DNA of 64,000 bases from Agilicoccus flavus (lineage in GTDB: Bacteria > Actinomycetota > Actinomycetes > Actinomycetales > Dermatophilaceae): assembly GCF_014857905.1 (NCBI RefSeq), contig NZ_JACYXE010000004.1, positions 62,001 to 126,000 of the forward strand, in the 5' to 3' direction. Positions 43,287 through 51,820 of this stretch are shown here, in pieces. Made by a program: the position numbers and the translations under genes. Within the stretch, counting starts at the first letter, position 1. Each line of letters starts with the position of its first letter. Under the pieces are notes generated by a model that was not told the origin of the DNA, searched no databases, and worked only from the letters and a program-made list of their open reading frames with translations.

Positions 43287-43434
43287 GGCGTGTCAGGGGC
43301 GTGTCAGGGAGGTCTCGGGGTCGTTCCGCGCAACCGCCCGGACCCCGGACGAGGTCCTCGCCGGCCGACGAAGGCCGGGCGCTCAAGGGCCGGGGGGCCC
43401 GCGGACCTCACGGTCGGGGGCCACCCGACGCGGG

Positions 43435-43938
43435 TCAGTCCTCGTCCTCCGGACGGTAGCCCGGGTCCAGGTCGACCGGGTCGACCCCGAGGGCGCTCGC
43501 GAGCTGCTCCACGACGATGTCGTTGACGACGGCGGGCAGGTCGCGAGGGTCGGCGACGCGGCTCTCGACCGGCCGCCGATACAGCACGATGCGGGCGGGG
43601 AGCCCCGCCTGGGCGGGGAAGAGGCGCGACAGCGGGACCTGCCGGTCCTCCCAGGGGGCGGGGTCGCTCGGGGGGACGAGCTCGACGGCGAACTCGACGT
43701 CGGAGATCCCCGCGGGCGTGCGGCGCTCGATCCGTTCGACGGCGTCGAGGACGTGGTCGTCGAACGCGTCGGAGCGGCTGCGCATCGCCGGCACGTTCGG
43801 CCAGGCCATCGGCCCGCGCACCCCGCGCCCGTGCCGGTCGCGACGGCGGAATCCCCGCACGCCCGCGGCGGGGCCACCGCCCCGGCCGCGCCCGTTCGCG
43901 CCCCGCGCGCCGCTGCCCTCGTGTCTGCCCCGCGTCAC
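43435..43938 (-). CDS. Metallopeptidase family (DUF1025-like) protein with degenerate zinc site
   Basis: A 167-aa protein matching the gene that lies between whiB2 and DUF3499 in other actinobacteria. A basic Gly/Arg N-terminus is followed by MAWPNVPAMRSRSDAFDDHVLDAVERIERR, then LSRLFPAQAGLPARIVLYRRPVESR. The helix that carries HExxH in zinc-active relatives here reads VVNDIVVEQLASALGVDP, with no histidine. Peptidase activity is therefore unlikely. The GTG start at 43938 has no Shine-Dalgarno sequence and is preceded by TACAGT (43951-43946) with 7 nt between. Confidence 0.78.
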   Translation of the reverse strand: MTRGRHEGSGARGANGRGRGGGPAAGVRGFRRRDRHGRGVRGPMAWPNVPAMRSRSDAFDDHVLDAVERIERRTPAGISDVEFAVELVPPSDPAPWEDRQVPLSRLFPAQAGLPARIVLYRRPVESRVADPRDLPAVVNDIVVEQLASALGVDPVDLDPGYRPEDED

Positions 43939-44001
43939 GGGCGTCACTGTACGGCGTGGTGAGGCCGGAAGCCCGGAGGCGACGGCGTTACCCTCGGACG
44001 T

Positions 44002-44427
44002 GTGACTGTGATGCGCCGATGCTCCCGAACAGCGTGCGGCCGCCGTGCCGTGGCCACGCTGACGTACGTCTACGCGGATCAGACCGCCGTCCTCGGCCCG
44101 CTCGCGACGTTCGCCGAGCCCCACACCTACGACCTGTGCGCCGAGCACGCGGACCGCCTCACGGCGCCGCGCGGCTGGGAGGTCGTCCGGCTCGTCACGC
44201 ACTACGACGACGCGCCCGATCCCGAGGACGACCTGCTCGCCGTCGCCGACGTGCTGCGCGACCGCAACGTCCGCGAGCAGGCCTCGCGTCGCGCGGGCGA
44301 CCCGGGCCCGGGTGGCGCCCGCGGCGTCGGGAACGCCTCCGGCGCACCGACTCCCGGCCTCGGCGATCCCACCCGGGGGCACCTGCGCGTCCTGCGCGAC
44401 GTCCAGACCGGCTCGGGCGACCGTTAG
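44002..44427 (+). CDS. DUF3499 family protein
   Basis: A 141-aa protein. The N-terminus reads RRCSRTACGRRAVATLTYVYADQTAVLGPL, followed by HTYDLCAEHADRLTAPRGWEVVRL. Together these form a probable Cys4/Cys3-His zinc ribbon (C-x4-C ... C-x2-H). The C-terminus is a disordered Gly/Pro/Arg tail. Function is unknown; the family is restricted to actinobacteria and sits beside manB and whiB2. GTG 44002 follows TACCCT (43989-43994) by 7 nt with no ribosome site, so the mRNA is probably leaderless. Confidence 0.85.
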   Translation: MTVMRRCSRTACGRRAVATLTYVYADQTAVLGPLATFAEPHTYDLCAEHADRLTAPRGWEVVRLVTHYDDAPDPEDDLLAVADVLRDRNVREQASRRAGDPGPGGARGVGNASGAPTPGLGDPTRGHLRVLRDVQTGSGDR

Positions 44428-44436
44428 GCTCGGACG

Positions 44437-45861
44437 GTGAGTGATCTCGCCGCCATCATCAAGGCCTACGACGTCCGCGGTGTCGTCCCCGAGCAGTTCG
44501 ACGTCGCCGAGGCCACCGCCATCGGCTCCGCGTTCGCCCGGGTCGTCGCCCTCCCCGAGGGCGCGACGTCGGTCGTCGTCGGGCACGACATGCGCCCCAG
44601 TTCGCCGGAGCTGTCCGCCGCGTTCGCCCGCGGCGTCGCGCGCCACGGGCTGTCGGTGACGATCATCGGCCTGTGCTCCACCGACGGTCTCTACTACGCG
44701 AGCGGCGCCCGGGGGGTGCCCGGCGCGATGTTCACCGCGAGTCACAACCCCGCGCAGTACAACGGGATCAAGCTCTGCCGCGCCGGTGCCCGGCCCGTGG
44801 GCCAGGACACCGGCCTGCGCGAGATCACCGCGGTCGCCCAGGAGATCCTCGACACCGGCGCCGACGCCGGGAGCGATGCGGGGGCGGGCTCCGACGGCGG
44901 GACGGCGGCGGAGGGCGTCATCGACACGCAGGACACGACGGCCGACTACGCCGCGTTCCTGCACTCCCTCGTGGACCTGTCGGGGATCCGTCCCCTCAAG
45001 GTCGTCGTCGACGCGGGCAACGGCATGGGCGGGCTCTCCGTCCCCGCCGTCTTCGACTCCCTGCCGTTGGAGGTCGTGCCCCTGTACTTCGAGCTCGACG
45101 GCACGTTCCCCAACCACGAGGCCAACCCGCTCGAGCCCGAGAACCTGCGCGACCTCCAGGCCGCGGTGCGCGAGCACGGGGCCGACCTGGGGCTGGCGTT
45201 CGACGGCGACGCCGACCGCTGCTTCGTCGTCGACGAGCGGGGTGAGCCGGTGAGCCCGTCCGTCATCACGGCCCTCGTCGCCGCCCGCGAGATCGCCAAG
45301 GAACGCGACCGGGGCACCCGGCCCTCGGACGTGACGATCGTGCACAACGTCATCACGAGCCACGTCGTGCCGGAGGTCGTGGCCCGCAGCGGCGCGCGGG
45401 CCGTGCGCACCCGCGTCGGGCACTCCTTCATCAAGGGCGAGATGGCCCGCCACGGCGCGGTGTTCGGCGGCGAACACTCGGCCCACTACTACTTCCGCGA
45501 CTTCTGGTTCGCGGACACGGGCATGCTCGCGGCGATGCACGTCCTCGCCGCGCTCGGCGAGGCCGACGGCACGCTCTCGCAGCTCGTGGCCCCGTACGAC
45601 CGGTACGTGGCCTCCGGCGAGATCAACTCGACCGTCGCATCGACGGCGGAGGCCACGGAACGGGTCGAGGCGTGGGCGCAGGACCGCGACGTCTCTCTCG
45701 ACCGTCTCGACGGGCTCACCGTCGAGGCCGGCACCGGTGCGTGGTGGTTCAACCTGCGCCCGAGCAACACCGAGCCGCTGCTGCGCCTCAACGTCGAGGC
45801 CGCCGACGCGGACACGATGGCCCGCATCCGCGACGAGGTGCTCGCCGTCGTGCGCGCCTGA
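44437..45861 (+). CDS. manB: Phosphomannomutase/phosphoglucomutase
   Basis: A 474-aa alpha-D-phosphohexomutase that interconverts mannose-6-P and mannose-1-P, the precursor of GDP-mannose. The catalytic phosphoserine is Ser102 in FTASHNPAQYNGIK. The Mg2+ loop is DGDADRC (residues 256-261), the sugar loop is GGEHSAHYYF, and the phosphate loop is RPSNTEPLLRLN. An Asp/Gly/Ala-rich insertion (DAGSDAGAGSDGG) lies near 145. GTG 44437 follows TAGGCT (44425-44430) by 6 nt, a leaderless arrangement, only 9 nt after DUF3499. Confidence 0.95.
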   Translation: MSDLAAIIKAYDVRGVVPEQFDVAEATAIGSAFARVVALPEGATSVVVGHDMRPSSPELSAAFARGVARHGLSVTIIGLCSTDGLYYASGARGVPGAMFTASHNPAQYNGIKLCRAGARPVGQDTGLREITAVAQEILDTGADAGSDAGAGSDGGTAAEGVIDTQDTTADYAAFLHSLVDLSGIRPLKVVVDAGNGMGGLSVPAVFDSLPLEVVPLYFELDGTFPNHEANPLEPENLRDLQAAVREHGADLGLAFDGDADRCFVVDERGEPVSPSVITALVAAREIAKERDRGTRPSDVTIVHNVITSHVVPEVVARSGARAVRTRVGHSFIKGEMARHGAVFGGEHSAHYYFRDFWFADTGMLAAMHVLAALGEADGTLSQLVAPYDRYVASGEINSTVASTAEATERVEAWAQDRDVSLDRLDGLTVEAGTGAWWFNLRPSNTEPLLRLNVEAADADTMARIRDEVLAVVRA

Positions 45862-45973
45862 CGCGCCCGCGCCGGTCGGCGCGACAGCCGGCGCACCCCG
45901 GGCCGCGAGCCCGCCCAGAACGACCCGACGACCACCCCACAGCCCGTCCGTCGACCGACCCGAGGAGCACCCC

Positions 45974-46183
45974 ATGACGACGACCCGCCCCATCGAGCCC
46001 TGGCTCCGCGAGATCCTCCGCTGTCCCGTGACCGGCTCCGAGCTCACCGACGCGACCGGCCCCGACGGCGCGCCCGAGCTGCACGCCACCGGCGCGGACG
46101 CCGACGGCGTCCGACGCGCGTACCGCATCGACGACGGCATCCCGGTGCTGCTCGTCGAGGAGTCCCGCGTCCTGACCGACTGA
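45974..46183 (+). CDS. Trm112-like small protein
   Basis: A 69-aa protein. It has WLREILRCPVTGSELTD and YRIDDGIPVLLVEESR, which is the Trm112/YcaR pattern; the second zinc-ribbon half lacks cysteines, as in many bacterial members. GAGGAG precedes the ATG. In other organisms Trm112 activates methyltransferases; the bacterial role is unclear. It lies between manB and the SIS isomerase in a run of same-strand genes. Confidence 0.87.
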   Translation: MTTTRPIEPWLREILRCPVTGSELTDATGPDGAPELHATGADADGVRRAYRIDDGIPVLLVEESRVLTD

Positions 46184-46264
46184 CGGCCCGCCCGCGAGGC
46201 GGCCCGCCGCTCCGCCCACCCCACCCGCATCGCCCGACGCACCGGACGAGGATCGGAGACCACC

Positions 46265-47449
46265 GTGCCCTTCATCGACGAGGCCGTGCTCGACGACGAG
46301 GCCCGCCTCCGGTCGTGCGACAGCGGCGAGACCCTGCGGGCCCTGGCCACCGCGGGGGCCCAGGTGCGCGAGGGGATGGTCCTCGCGGCCGAGGCCGGCG
46401 TGGCCCGGCTCGCCCGCCAGGACCGGCCCCGCTCGGTCCTCGTCGCCTCCCTCGGGGGGTCGGCGGTCGTCGCCGACGTCCTCGACGTGCTCGCCGAGCC
46501 CGGGTCACCGGTCCCCGTCGCCGTGCGCCGGAACGTGCCGCTGCCGGGCTGGGTCGGGCCGCTCGATCTCGTCGTGGCCGTCTCGCTGTCGGGCCGTGCC
46601 CGAGGCCCGCTCGCCGTCGCCGCCGAGGCGGCCCGCCGCGGATCCTCCCTGGTCACGGTCGGCGCCGCCGACAGCCCGCTCGCGGCCGTGTGCGCCCGGG
46701 CCCGGGGCGTGCACGTCGACGTGGGGCGGGGACGGGTCTCCTCGCGCACGGCGATGTGGTCGCTGCTCACCCCCGTCGTCGTCGCGGCGCGCGAGCTGGG
46801 CCTCGTCGAGGTGGGCGACGACGACCTCCTCGCCGCGGCCACCCGCCTCGACGAGGAGGCCGAGGCGTGCCGGCCGTCGTCGGAGTCGTTCGTCAACCCG
46901 GCGAAGTCGCTGGCGCTGACGCTGTCGGAGACGGTCCCGACGGTGCTCGGGGACGGCCCCCTGGCCGGGGTCGCGGCGGCGCGGGCGGCCTCGATGCTGG
47001 CCCGTACGGCCCGCGTGCCCGCGACCCACGGCGAGCTGCCCGACGCCGCCTCCCAGGTGGTCGCGACGTTCGACGGCCCCTACACCGCGGGCGGGGGCGA
47101 CGGCGTCGTGAGTGCCAGGCCCGCCTCCGACGACATCTTCGCCGATCCCTTCCTCGACGGCCCGGCCCAGCCCCGGCTCGGCCTGCTCATGCTCCGCGAC
47201 GCGGTCGGGCGCATCGCCTCGCCCGAGCAGGCCGACCTCGCCGCCCTCGCCGACGCCGTGCTGGCCACCGCCGAGGAGGCGGGGGTGCGGGTCGCCACGG
47301 TGACCGCCGAGCCGGGCCACGCCCTCACCCGCCTCGCGGGGCTCATGGCGCGCACCGACTTCGCGGCGACCTACGTGGCCCTCGGTCTCGGTATCGACCC
47401 CGCGGTCTCCCGCCACATCACCGCCCTGCGGGACCAGACCGGCGGCTGA
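46265..47449 (+). CDS. SIS domain protein, bifunctional phosphoglucose/phosphomannose isomerase-like
   Basis: A 394-aa protein with two SIS sugar-phosphate-binding domains. Motifs are VLVASLGGSAVVADVL, VVAVSLSGRARGPLAVAAEA with GSSLVTVGAADSPLA, and a C-terminal PMI-like region (DDIFADPFLDGPAQPRLGLLMLRDA). Homologues follow manB in actinobacteria and are probably involved in mannose-6-P metabolism. The usual catalytic Glu/His/Lys triad is not obvious to me, so activity is uncertain. The GTG start at 46265 has GGAG 8 nt upstream. Confidence 0.8.
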   Translation: MPFIDEAVLDDEARLRSCDSGETLRALATAGAQVREGMVLAAEAGVARLARQDRPRSVLVASLGGSAVVADVLDVLAEPGSPVPVAVRRNVPLPGWVGPLDLVVAVSLSGRARGPLAVAAEAARRGSSLVTVGAADSPLAAVCARARGVHVDVGRGRVSSRTAMWSLLTPVVVAARELGLVEVGDDDLLAAATRLDEEAEACRPSSESFVNPAKSLALTLSETVPTVLGDGPLAGVAAARAASMLARTARVPATHGELPDAASQVVATFDGPYTAGGGDGVVSARPASDDIFADPFLDGPAQPRLGLLMLRDAVGRIASPEQADLAALADAVLATAEEAGVRVATVTAEPGHALTRLAGLMARTDFAATYVALGLGIDPAVSRHITALRDQTGG

Positions 47450-47528
47450 GCCCGGGCCGGGGCACCGACGGCTCCGTCCGCTCCGGCGGCCGAAGCCGGC
47501 GGGAGACGCGCGGCTACCCTTGGGCCTC

Positions 47529-48908
47529 GTGGACCACTACGACCTCGTCATCCTCGGCAGCGGCTCGGGCAACTCCCTCGTGACGCCCGACCTCGACGGC
47601 CGGCGCGTCGCGCTCGTCGAGGCCTCGCCCGTCTTCGGCGGGACGTGCCTCAACGTCGGGTGCATCCCGACCAAGATGTACGTCTACGCCGCCGACGTCG
47701 CGGACACGACCCGGTCCGCCCCGCGGTACGGCGTGTCTGGGCGGGTCGACGGCGTCGACTGGCCCGCGATCCGGGATCGCATCTTCGGTCGGATCGACCC
47801 CATCTCCGCCGGCGGTCGCGCCTATCGCGAGACGGGGCCGAACACGACGCTCGTGTCCGGACACGCCCGCTTCGTCGGCCCCCGCACCCTCGACGTCGCG
47901 CTGCGCGACGGGGGGACCGCGCACATCACCGGCGACCAGGTCGTCGTCGCCACCGGGAGCCGGGTGACCGTGCCCGACGTGATCCTCGCCTCCGGGGTGC
48001 CCTTCGAGACCTCCGACACCGTCATGCGGGTCCCCGCGTTGCCCGCCTCGATGGCGATCCTCGGCGGCGGGTACGTCGCGGCCGAGTTCGCCCACGTGTT
48101 CTCCGCGCTCGGCGTGCGGGTCACCGTCGTGGCGCGCGGCCCGCAGCTCCTGCGCCACCTCGACGGCGAGATCTCCCGCCGGTTCACCCAGGTGGCGCGC
48201 GAGCAGTGGGACGTGCGCACGGACACGGGCGTCACCGCGGCGCACTCGACGCCCGGCGGTGTGCGGCTGACCCTCACGGACGGCTCCGACCTCGACGTCG
48301 AGACGCTGCTCGTCGCAACCGGCCGCCGCCCCAACTCTGACGACCTCGGCGTCGAGGCGGCCGGGCTGCGGCTCCACGACGACGGCCGCATCGTCGTCGA
48401 CGAGTACGGCCGAACGGGTGTGGAGGGTGTGTGGGCGCTCGGCGACGTCGTCGCGGCGGAGCAGCTCAAACACGTCGCCAACGCGCAGGCCCGCACGATC
48501 GCCCACAATCTCGCCCACCCGGGCGACCTGCTCCCCTTCCTCGCGGCGCCGGTGCCGAGCGCCGTGTTCACCCACCCGCAGATCGCCTCGGTCGGGCGCA
48601 CCCAGGACGAGCTCGACGCCGCGGGGGAGCGCTACACGGTCAAGGTCCAGGCGTACGGCGACACCGCCTACGGCTGGGCGATGGAGGACACGACCGGCGT
48701 GTGCAAGGTCCTCGCCGACCCCGCCACCGGTGCGATCCTCGGCGCCCACCTCATGGGGCCGCAGGCCTCGGTTATCATCCAACCCGCCATCCAGGCGATG
48801 TCCACCGGGCAGAGCGTCCGCGACATCGTGCGCACGCAGTACTGGATTCACCCGGCATTGCCCGAGGTTCTCGAGAACGCGCTTCTGGGTCTCGAACTGG
48901 ACGATTGA
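47529..48908 (+). CDS. mtr: Mycothione reductase
   Basis: A 459-aa FAD-dependent disulfide reductase that reduces mycothiol disulfide with NADPH. The FAD motif is LVILGSGSGNSLVTP; the redox pair Cys40/Cys45 is in FGGTCLNVGCIPTKMYVYAA. The second nucleotide loop is AILGGGYVAAEFAHVFSALG, the FAD motif GVWALGDVVAAEQLKHVAN, and the C-terminal catalytic His-Glu is in YWIHPALPEVLENALLG. The GSGSGN opening and VYAADVADT favour mycothione over glutathione or lipoamide enzymes. GTG 47529 follows TACCCT (47515-47520) by 8 nt, with no ribosome site. Confidence 0.93.
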   Translation: MDHYDLVILGSGSGNSLVTPDLDGRRVALVEASPVFGGTCLNVGCIPTKMYVYAADVADTTRSAPRYGVSGRVDGVDWPAIRDRIFGRIDPISAGGRAYRETGPNTTLVSGHARFVGPRTLDVALRDGGTAHITGDQVVVATGSRVTVPDVILASGVPFETSDTVMRVPALPASMAILGGGYVAAEFAHVFSALGVRVTVVARGPQLLRHLDGEISRRFTQVAREQWDVRTDTGVTAAHSTPGGVRLTLTDGSDLDVETLLVATGRRPNSDDLGVEAAGLRLHDDGRIVVDEYGRTGVEGVWALGDVVAAEQLKHVANAQARTIAHNLAHPGDLLPFLAAPVPSAVFTHPQIASVGRTQDELDAAGERYTVKVQAYGDTAYGWAMEDTTGVCKVLADPATGAILGAHLMGPQASVIIQPAIQAMSTGQSVRDIVRTQYWIHPALPEVLENALLGLELDD

Positions 48909-49202
48909 TCGCCTCACCTTTCTCGGTCCCTTTTGTCCCGCTTGTGACCTTTTCTGCCGTCGCGACGCCGGCCGACGTCGGTGCATCGGGTGACGTCCAC
49001 GGCGTGTTCCGGGCCGAAAAGCGTTGGGATGCCCGGGAATTGCTACCGTGAATCCGTCCGGGGGGACGGCGCGGACACCGTTCGCGCCTTCGAGAGATGT
49101 GATTCACCGCCGGCGTCGTGACGCCACATGCGACGACGCGCGGGCGGAATCACCTGTTCGTCCATCGCACCCGCGTCGGTGCGGCGGGGGAGAGTGAGAG
49201 AG

Positions 49203-50885
49203 ATGTCCGTCATCGCGCGGCTCACGCGTTTCCGTTCCACGGGGTTCACCCCGGCCGCCGTCACGGCCGGCCTGCTGTGTCTGCCGACGGTCGTCGTGGC
49301 CGCCTGGCCCGCCGACGCCGCCGAGGTCCCGGGCGCGATCACCGACGTCGACCTCGTCGCCACCGAGTCCGACGTGTCCGACCAGATGCGCCTCGCCGTC
49401 AACTGGGCGGTGCCCGACCAGGCGTCGGTGGGGGACAGCTTCACCCTGACGCTGCCCCCAGAGCTCCAGGCGGTCGACGGCATGCGCTTCGACCTGCGGG
49501 ACGGGACCGACGTCGTCGCGCGCGCCGTCGTGACCGGCCGCACGGTGACGTTCACGCTGACCGACTTCGTCGACACGCACACGGACGTCCACGGCAGCGC
49601 CTGGTTCGGCGTGACCTTCGCCCGCACCGTCCGACCGGGCGACACCCTCGACCTCGAGTTCACCTCCGACGGCGTCGTGTTCCGCGACAGCGTGCGCGTC
49701 ACCGGCGTGGTCGGGGACTACTCGCAGACGGCGACCAAGTGGCAGGCCTGGGCCGATCCGGCGAGGAACAGCCCGCCGCGCCCCGAGGCCGACCGCATCA
49801 TCTGGGCGCTCAACGGCCCGAGGGTGATGCAGGACTGGTCGGGCACGACGTACACGTTCACGGACACCCCGGGGCCGGGGTCGGAGATCGACTGCGACAC
49901 CATCTCGGTCTTCTGGGGCACGACGAACAGCGGAGGCGTGGCGCCGCAGGGGTGGTACGGTCCGGACCGCTACACGACCACCTGCGCGCCCGACAAGCTC
50001 ACCCTCGTGCTGCGCACCCGCGCCGACGACGTCGGGCACATCCCGGGCGTGCTCGGCTGGTCGCGGCTGAGCGACCCGGACCTCAAGGAGTACCGCAACT
50101 CGGGCACGGTCGAGCTGTCGCGCGCCGGCACCTGGCCGATCGGTCACGTCCTGCGCGTCGAGGGCGGCGGGGTCGGCACGGGGCGGACACCCGTCCCGAC
50201 GACGGCTCCTGCGAGCCCCGTGCCGAGCGAGCCGACGACCGTCCCGACGGTCACGTCGACGCCCACCGGCCCGGACGACACGCCGACCGTCGTCGTCCCC
50301 GGGACACCGGAGCCGACCGCGACGGCCCCCGCGACCACCGAGCCCGCGACGGATGTACCCACCCAGACGGCGCCGGCGACGAGTGTGCCGACCGGGACGG
50401 CGCCGGCGACGAGCGTGCCGACGGGTACGGCGCCGGCGACGAGTGTGCCGACGGGTACGGCCCCGGCCGTGCCGACGTCTCCGGCCCCGGCCGTGCCGAC
50501 GGCTCCCGCGACCAGGCTCCCCACCGCCTCGGCCACGAGCGTGCCCGCCGCCCCTGCGACGAGCGTGCCGACGGCCTCGGAGACGAGGCTGCCCACCGCG
50601 TCGGCGACGAGCGTGCCGATCGCGTCGGCGACGAGGCTGCCCACGGCCCCCGCCTCGGTGGCCCCGGCCCGCCCCGCCCCGACGTCGCCGACCCGGGCCA
50701 CGCCGGTGTCCGGCGCGACGCCCTCGGTGTCCGGCGGCTCACCGAGCCGCATCGACACCGGGGTCCCGGCGCAGCCGGGCGCCGACGGCCGCCTCGTCGC
50801 CGGAGGCCTCGCCCTCGTCGGCGTCGGTGGGATCGGGCTGCTGCTCGCCGGTCGCCGGAAGGAATCGGGGTCCGCGCGGGAGTGA
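49203..50885 (+). CDS. Cell-surface adhesin-like protein with repetitive stalk and non-canonical sorting signal
   Basis: A 560-aa exported protein. ATG 49203 has a GGGGAGAG-type site upstream and a signal peptide (basic start, AAVTAGLLCLPTVVVAAWPADA). Residues about 40-320 are beta-rich with ITDVDLVATESDVSDQMRLAVNWAVP and FTLTLPPELQAVDG, resembling SDR/collagen-adhesin Ig-like domains. About 200 residues of Pro/Thr/Ala stalk follow, including three tandem 10-aa units. The C-terminus has PSRIDTGVPAQ, a TM helix (LVAGGLALVGVGGIGLLLAG) and RRKE. IDTG replaces a canonical LPXTG. It is coupled (GTGA) to a sortase. The 294-bp gap upstream holds only a TACCGT -10 candidate near 49043. Confidence 0.82.
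   Translation: MSVIARLTRFRSTGFTPAAVTAGLLCLPTVVVAAWPADAAEVPGAITDVDLVATESDVSDQMRLAVNWAVPDQASVGDSFTLTLPPELQAVDGMRFDLRDGTDVVARAVVTGRTVTFTLTDFVDTHTDVHGSAWFGVTFARTVRPGDTLDLEFTSDGVVFRDSVRVTGVVGDYSQTATKWQAWADPARNSPPRPEADRIIWALNGPRVMQDWSGTTYTFTDTPGPGSEIDCDTISVFWGTTNSGGVAPQGWYGPDRYTTTCAPDKLTLVLRTRADDVGHIPGVLGWSRLSDPDLKEYRNSGTVELSRAGTWPIGHVLRVEGGGVGTGRTPVPTTAPASPVPSEPTTVPTVTSTPTGPDDTPTVVVPGTPEPTATAPATTEPATDVPTQTAPATSVPTGTAPATSVPTGTAPATSVPTGTAPAVPTSPAPAVPTAPATRLPTASATSVPAAPATSVPTASETRLPTASATSVPIASATRLPTAPASVAPARPAPTSPTRATPVSGATPSVSGGSPSRIDTGVPAQPGADGRLVAGGLALVGVGGIGLLLAGRRKESGSARE
50371..50460 (+). repeat. Three tandem 30-bp repeats in the adhesin stalk
   Basis: 50371-50400, 50401-50430 and 50431-50460 are near-identical in-frame 30-bp units encoding APATSVPTGT. 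Related APAVPT and ATRLPTASATSVP units continue downstream to about 50650. Such repeats commonly change copy number by slippage or recombination. Confidence 0.85.
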
Positions 50886-51625
50886 CCCCCACCCGGAACG
50901 CGAGCCCCGCCGGGACCGCCGGCGCCGCGCCGGCGACGGCCCAGGCGCGGCGCCGGCGCTCGCCGGGGGTGGTCGGCGCGTGCGTCGTGCTCCTCGTCGC
51001 GGGGACGGTGATGCTCGGGTGGGCCTGGTGGCCGCGCGAGGCGCCACCCGCCCCGCTGCCGACCGCGGAGTTCTCCGTGGGGGCCGCGGACCCTCGGGCG
51101 GAGCCCACCGGTCGATCGCCGTCCGGCGCGCCGTCCGAGCCGCCGGCACCGACGAGGGGCCGTCCCGACCGACTCGTCGTCGAGTCGCTGGGCATCGACG
51201 CGCCGATCGACGTCGTCGACCTCGACCCCGCGGGCGCCCTCGTCGTCCCCGGCGACCCCGGCCGGGTGGGGCGATGGGCGGGCGGTGCCGACGCCGACGA
51301 CGACGCCGGCACGATGCTGCTGGCCGGTCACGTCGACGCCGACGGCCGTCTCGGCGCCCTCCACGCCCTCGCCCGCGCCGCCCCCCGCGCGCGCGTTCTG
51401 ACGACCGACGCGGCCGGGGCGGTGACGTCGTGGCGGGTCGTGGCGCTCGAGTCGCTCGACAAGGACGACGTGCCCGAGTTCGGGCGGAGCGGCCCGCACC
51501 GTCTCGTCGTCGTCACGTGCGGGGGCGAGGTTCGGCGCACGCCCGCGGCGGCGACGTACGAGGACAACGTCCTGCTCACCGCCGTGCCCGAGCCGCGCGG
51601 CGCACCCGTGACGACCGAGCGGTGA
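50882..51625 (+). CDS. Sortase, class F-like
   Basis: A 247-aa membrane-anchored transpeptidase. After a short basic N-terminus there is one TM helix (VVGACVVLLVAGTVMLGWAWW), a disordered Pro/Ser linker, and the sortase barrel. The catalytic His150 is in MLLAGHVDADG, Cys213 in LVVVTCGGEV, and the Arg is 218 or 219 in EVRRT. TCGG, in place of TLxTC, and the short barrel are the class F pattern. The GTG start overlaps the adhesin stop, so the adhesin is the presumed substrate. Confidence 0.88.
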   Translation: MTPTRNASPAGTAGAAPATAQARRRRSPGVVGACVVLLVAGTVMLGWAWWPREAPPAPLPTAEFSVGAADPRAEPTGRSPSGAPSEPPAPTRGRPDRLVVESLGIDAPIDVVDLDPAGALVVPGDPGRVGRWAGGADADDDAGTMLLAGHVDADGRLGALHALARAAPRARVLTTDAAGAVTSWRVVALESLDKDDVPEFGRSGPHRLVVVTCGGEVRRTPAAATYEDNVLLTAVPEPRGAPVTTER

Positions 51626-51677
51626 GACCGCACGCCGCCCGCGCGTGGAACGCCGCGTCGGTCGGACCGGGGGAGCG

Positions 51678-51820
51678 CCTAAGGTGGATCCGGAGAACCG
51701 GCGCGGGTGATGACCCGCGGCAGGCCGCGTGACGCGAGGGTCCCACGCCCCGCGCCTCACGCCCCCGGGCCCAGACGGGCGGCGCCGGCTCACCACACTC
51801 GACACAGAGAAGGTTGAACC
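51678..51820 (+). promoter_or_regulatory. ahcY promoter candidate and structured leader
   Basis: TAAGGT (51678-51683) is a possible -10, giving a leader of about 130 nt. CGCGGGT-GATG-ACCCGCG (51702-51719) forms a 7-bp hairpin within it. I looked for the SAH and SAM riboswitch cores and could not recognise one. AGAAGG lies 6 nt before the ATG. Confidence 0.4.

Noticed and set aside
51626-51820. Possible SAH or SAM riboswitch before ahcY
   Set aside because: The leader has one clear 7-bp hairpin, but I could not match the conserved SAH or SAM-IV cores. A covariance-model search would decide.
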